From: Nymphaea colorata
Lineage: Eukaryota > Streptophyta > Magnoliopsida > Nymphaeales > Nymphaeaceae
Direction of reading: 5' to 3'
Assembly (NCBI RefSeq): GCF_008831285.2
Contig: NC_045141.1
Span: forward strand, 27,643,315 to 27,693,492
Length of the DNA: 50,178 nt
Shown here: positions 46,675-50,178 of the stretch, piece by piece
How the letters are laid out: each line of letters begins with the position of its first letter
Position numbering within the stretch: position 1 is the stretch's first letter
Program-made: the position numbers and the translations under genes
The notes under the pieces: model-generated
Database searches by the model: none
What the model saw: only the letters and a program-made list of their open reading frames with translations
Told to the model about the DNA's origin: nothing

Positions 46675-48098
46675 TGTGCAGATGAAGTGTTCGACGAGAC
46701 TTGCACGAACTTGAGGGTTTATGAGCGCTATACGAAGGATGTCAACCAAGCGGCAGTCAACGGATTCAATGGTACCTCTTGAATTAGTTTTGTTCTTTTA
46801 GTATTGTCAAGGATTGGACGATTTTGGTCATGTTCACATCCGCGTTTCCTTTGTAACTTCGTTGTGATCTCAATCATTGTTTGAACTGCTGCGAGCGCAA
46901 ACAACACTAGTTTTGGTTATTTAGGAAATCTCATGCCTGAGAGCTTCGCTGTTTGACTCTTCTAAAAAGTGGTACCCAATTCTTGCAGGAACTGTTTTCG
47001 CTTATGGGTAGACCAGCAGTGGAAAACTTTCACAATGTAAGGTTCTTCAAATAATCCAGGAGCTATCCATCTGGCTGTCCAAGAAAGTTTTTCGGCATAT
47101 TCAATTAGTAGTCATGTTGGTTTTTCGCACGAATAACTGCTAGAATGCTATAAAGACCAACCTTTAAAATGGTAGATTGGTGTTCTCTCTTCTGATGTTT
47201 GCTTGTGTTTCTGAAACTAGACAACAGATCGGATGTTCGGGTTTCATATGTGGTGGTTTATAATGAAAAAATCAACGATCTAGGTTAATGTTGAGATTAG
47301 ATCATAGTTACGTGGAGGTTAATATTAGCTCTTTCCACACTTTCTCCATGGAGGTTAATGTTGAGATTCAATTTAGGTTATAGAAAGCTGAGGGGAAGAA
47401 TCTGTGGCATTTGGGGATGGAAAGATGCTATCTGTGTCTTTGTTTTGGTTTCTGATCTAGCACACTTCTGGAAACTATCTTCTATATGTTTCTATGATGG
47501 CATATGGGATCATAATAGTTCTTAGTTTTCTTTTTTATTTAGAGTATATCGGATGTTTAAAATACAAACCTTTTTCTTTTTTCCAGAATTTGGTAGATTT
47601 GGCTGGTTCAGAGCCTATTCAAAGACTGGTGCTGGTGGCATACGTTTGAAGGAAGGAAAATACAAAAATAAAAGCTTAATGGCCTTGTTAATGTTATCAA
47701 CAGACTTAGTGATAGTGGTGTTAGGAAAAGGTCTGGTATAGGTAGCCCTTTGTCCTATTAAATTTTCATTGTTAGCGGTATAATTATTAGGACTCTAATT
47801 TCTCACTGGTATATCATCTTTGCAGAGGACATATTCCTTACCGGGATAGCAAGCTCACCGCAATTCTTCAGCCTGCTCTTGGTGGCAATGCAAAGACTTC
47901 CATTATCTGTACTGTTGCACCTGAAGAGGTAAAACTTAAGTCTGTTTTTTCTAGGCATTTTCTTTTGATCAATTCCATTAAAGCTCATAGTTACATGCAA
48001 TCAGTTATCTATCTATAGGTTCATGTTGATGAAACAAGGGGGACTTTGCAGTCGCTGGTAGAGCTAAGCGCATCACAAATTGTGTTCAAGTGAATGAG
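46675..48098 (+). pseudogene. Kinesin motor-domain pseudogene (KIN-7/CENP-E-like)
   Basis: Kinesins move along microtubules using ATP. Pseudo-exons: about 46675-46771 (DEVFDETCTNLRVYERYTKD, AAVNGFNG); 46989-47036 (TVFAYG, stop, TSSGK, then a one-base loss), so the P-loop GQTSSGKT is destroyed; 47587-47730 (NLVDLAGSEPIQKTGAGGIR, switch II, with SERI changed to SEPI and a one-base loss after MAL); 47826-47928 ([30 protein letters not shown]); 48019-48098 (VHVDETRGTLQ, then a one-base loss before GRAKRITNCVQVNE). The exons for the centre of the motor, between 47036 and 47587, are absent. Splice sites remain, so this is a duplicated, decayed gene piece, not a retrocopy. The KIN-7 subfamily is my best guess. 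Confidence 0.85.
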
Positions 48099-49319
48099 GT
48101 TATCTCTTCCTTGTCTTGTTTTAATCGTGCAGGATTGTAATTCATCTTTGTCTTGTTTTTTTATACATGTTTAATAACTTGATCGAATCAACTGAGTTGT
48201 CTGAGACCTGGTAGCTTAATCTCCAATCTGGTCAATAAAATGGAAGAATCAGGAAATGGGAAGACTTGGCTTTGCATGACCAGGCTGAGTGATCCAAGTT
48301 TTGGCCGTGACAGTAGAGTTTTGGCCAAGTTAGCCTAGTCCCAGGGTTTGATGGAGTCATTCATGTATACAAAGTAATGACCATGTCTACAAAGTCACAC
48401 ACACACATACACTCTATAGTCCATTACCAAATTTACTATATTACAGAAAAACGGGCGTACTAATAATGTAATTGTAGGGAACATATTACTAAAATTTTCA
48501 TTTTTAAGTTTTCGTTTTATACACACATAGACATTATTATACATGTTATATGTATCATATCAATGTTATAATAAACTAAAAAATACCACACATATTGTAC
48601 ATATATTTTATTCGCCAAAAGATATTCTTCAGAAACCTTTGAACGTCTCTTCCTGGCCAGAAAAAGCAAAGACCACATTTGTGACCACAGAGTTTTCTTG
48701 GACACTTAGATTGGTATTGTTTTTTGGCAGTTCGTTGTACGTGAGTTATAGAGAGAGGGAGAGACAGAGAGAGAGTGAGAGAGAGGAGAGAGAGAGAGGA
48801 GCTTTGCTCAGATCTGAATTGAATGAGAAAGACATTTAAGCTTACCATGTGCCTTTCTAGTACATCTTGTACTATAGATAAAACCGTGAGAAAGAGAGAT
48901 GCTAGGAACGGAATCTGCAGTTCCTGGCATCCTTTGGACAGGAAGAACAAATGCAGGCCTGAGAAGGACTACATTTCACTCAGGCAGCAGTGGAAGTGGA
49001 GCATCTGTTCTATGGTCTTGGCATTTGATTCTTTTGATATTCTATATTGATGATGATCATTCTTTAGAGCAGCATTTATATAAGTGTCCTAGAATAATCA
49101 GTCTTTTAAAAGTTAAAACTGTTATGTGGTTCTTCTTTTGGCTGGTACTTGTTTTAGGTCCTCATGAACTTTATCACGTTTTGTGCTTGTATCATCATCC
49201 CATCAGTTCACTGATCACTAACATAAATTGAAGTATATGTTCTAAGCATGTATGCTATATGATATGCTTTATATTATACATGCATTCTGGAATTTTAACT
49301 GGATTTTCTGTGCTTCCAG
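48099..49319. other. No recognised gene
   Basis: AT-rich DNA between the kinesin and TMEM184-like fragments, apart from the GA-rich run. A plus-strand open stretch at 48899-49231 has no recognised domain. Confidence 0.45.
48751..48805 (+). repeat. Imperfect (GA)n microsatellite
   Basis: GA-rich run with GGA, ACA and TGA interruptions. Confidence 0.9.
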
Positions 49320-49480
49320 TATGAAGCATGGGTCATTTACAATTTCCTTTCACTTTGCCTTGCATGGGTGGGAGGCCCCGGTGCTGTTGTATTGAGTTTA
49401 AATGGTAAGAGTTTTGAAACCATTGTGGTGTCTCATGACATGCTGCTTTCCTGCCATACCTCTTGATGGGTGTGTATCTA
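49320..49480 (+). pseudogene. TMEM184/LAZ1-type (DUF300) membrane protein fragment
   Basis: After an acceptor-like CTTCCAG the frame reads YEAWVIYNFLSLCLAWVGGP then GAVVLSLNGKS, the highly conserved fifth-helix region of plant DUF300 proteins (LAZ1 family, vacuolar/endomembrane seven-helix proteins). Directly after it, one extra T in the TTTTG run shifts the frame. In the shifted frame WCLMTCCFPAIPLDG continues the family sequence, which then fades near 49480. No intron sits where GTAAG might suggest one. Other exons were not seen upstream or downstream in the window. Probably a broken fragment. Confidence 0.75.
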
Positions 49481-50178
49481 TTGGAGAACGTCATAGGTTA
49501 TTGTTCTTGGCTTGTCTTTTTTACTTGTGAAAGAATCATATCGGCTAGATATATCCAAATACCAAACAAATCTATCACTGCAAAATTGTCCAAGGAGAGA
49601 GAAGTTTTGCTATTTGAGCACACTCTCGTGTGCATATGTGTACATGTCGATGACTCTCTTAGTAGCATGATGATCAAAGATTCCATGATCTCATAGTAGA
49701 AAATTCATGGAAAAGATCATGCTATTCCCTTCTCCATGACCAATGAAAGCACAGAAATAGGTATGAAGATAAGGAAAGCTTTGCCTCTCTCCGTCCATCA
49801 GTGTTGTATCCTGTACATTGTTGAACATCCTCTATTTCAATTAGCTGTTCAGTGTTCGTAACCAAAAGATGAAGCATGAAATTGGACTTGGAACCACGAG
49901 TGGAACTGGAAGTTACACTAGCTGAAGGCAGAGTATAGCAGTTCTGTAATAAGAGCCATCGAGTATTTTGTTGTGAAAAATTACCAACTTTGCTTTACAT
50001 TTGTTGATATGTTGAAGTCCAAGTGATTCTGAAACATCATGTCAAATTTAATTGCAGTCAAAATAGTTACAAAATCATAAGCAGAGAGAATCCATCTGCA
50101 AAATCATTTTTCTAAGATCTGGGAAAAGATAACTTTACTTCTTTCATTAGAGAAAAAGCTTCCTTTCTCAGAGAGAGA
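49481..50178. other. No recognised gene to the right edge
   Basis: AT-rich. A GAGAGA run begins at the last bases. Nothing supported. Confidence 0.5.

Overview
The window is nuclear DNA of a flowering plant. The evidence is an intron-containing photosystem I antenna gene (LHCA1), plant-type (TTTAGGG)n repeats, several Ty1/copia retrotransposons primed by initiator tRNA-Met, hAT-like DNA elements, and AT-rich non-coding DNA with GT-AG introns. The species cannot be named from the sequence. Only two host genes look intact. LHCA1 lies on the minus strand at positions 1-1192 and its 3' end is off the left edge. A HIRIP3/CHZ1-like histone chaperone lies on the plus strand, with coding exons from 20053 to 28299.

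Layout. 1-1460: LHCA1 and its promoter. 1461-4501: no recognised gene. 4502-9330: copia-1, a decayed element on the minus strand with only its 3' LTR visible. 10300-11532: GC-rich promoter and candidate 5' exons of the HIRIP3-like gene. 11533-20043: a probable leader intron of about 8.5 kb. It holds a fragment of a plasmid-type mitochondrial RNA polymerase and a three-deep insertion: an outer hAT-like element (13414-19232), an inner hAT-like element (13896-18833) and a 3'-truncated copia (copia-2, 14271-18731). 20053-28299: coding exons of the chaperone, with more transposon debris in the introns, including a 423-bp hAT-like element with a perfect 8-bp target duplication. 29268-34060: a repeat block made of AT-rich self-complementary DNA, an interstitial telomeric tract, a ~306-bp tandem repeat broken by another hAT-like element, and a ~200-bp tandem repeat. 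34325-50178: AT-rich DNA with broken gene pieces (fatty acyl-CoA reductase, glycolate oxidase, fasciclin-like arabinogalactan protein, a kinesin motor, a TMEM184/LAZ1-type membrane protein) and copia-3, which has one LTR and an intact gag but no pol.

The two working genes are unrelated: LHCA1 serves photosystem I light harvesting in plastids, and the HIRIP3-like protein should handle H2A(.Z)-H2B in the nucleus. The most distinctive content is one family of non-autonomous hAT-like elements. Four copies are present, all bounded by CTATGT-type termini and 8-bp duplications, and two of them share an internal splice-donor-like block. Also notable are an exon-level internal duplication in the HIRIP3-like protein and the telomere/satellite/transposon composite at 30.9-34.1 kb.
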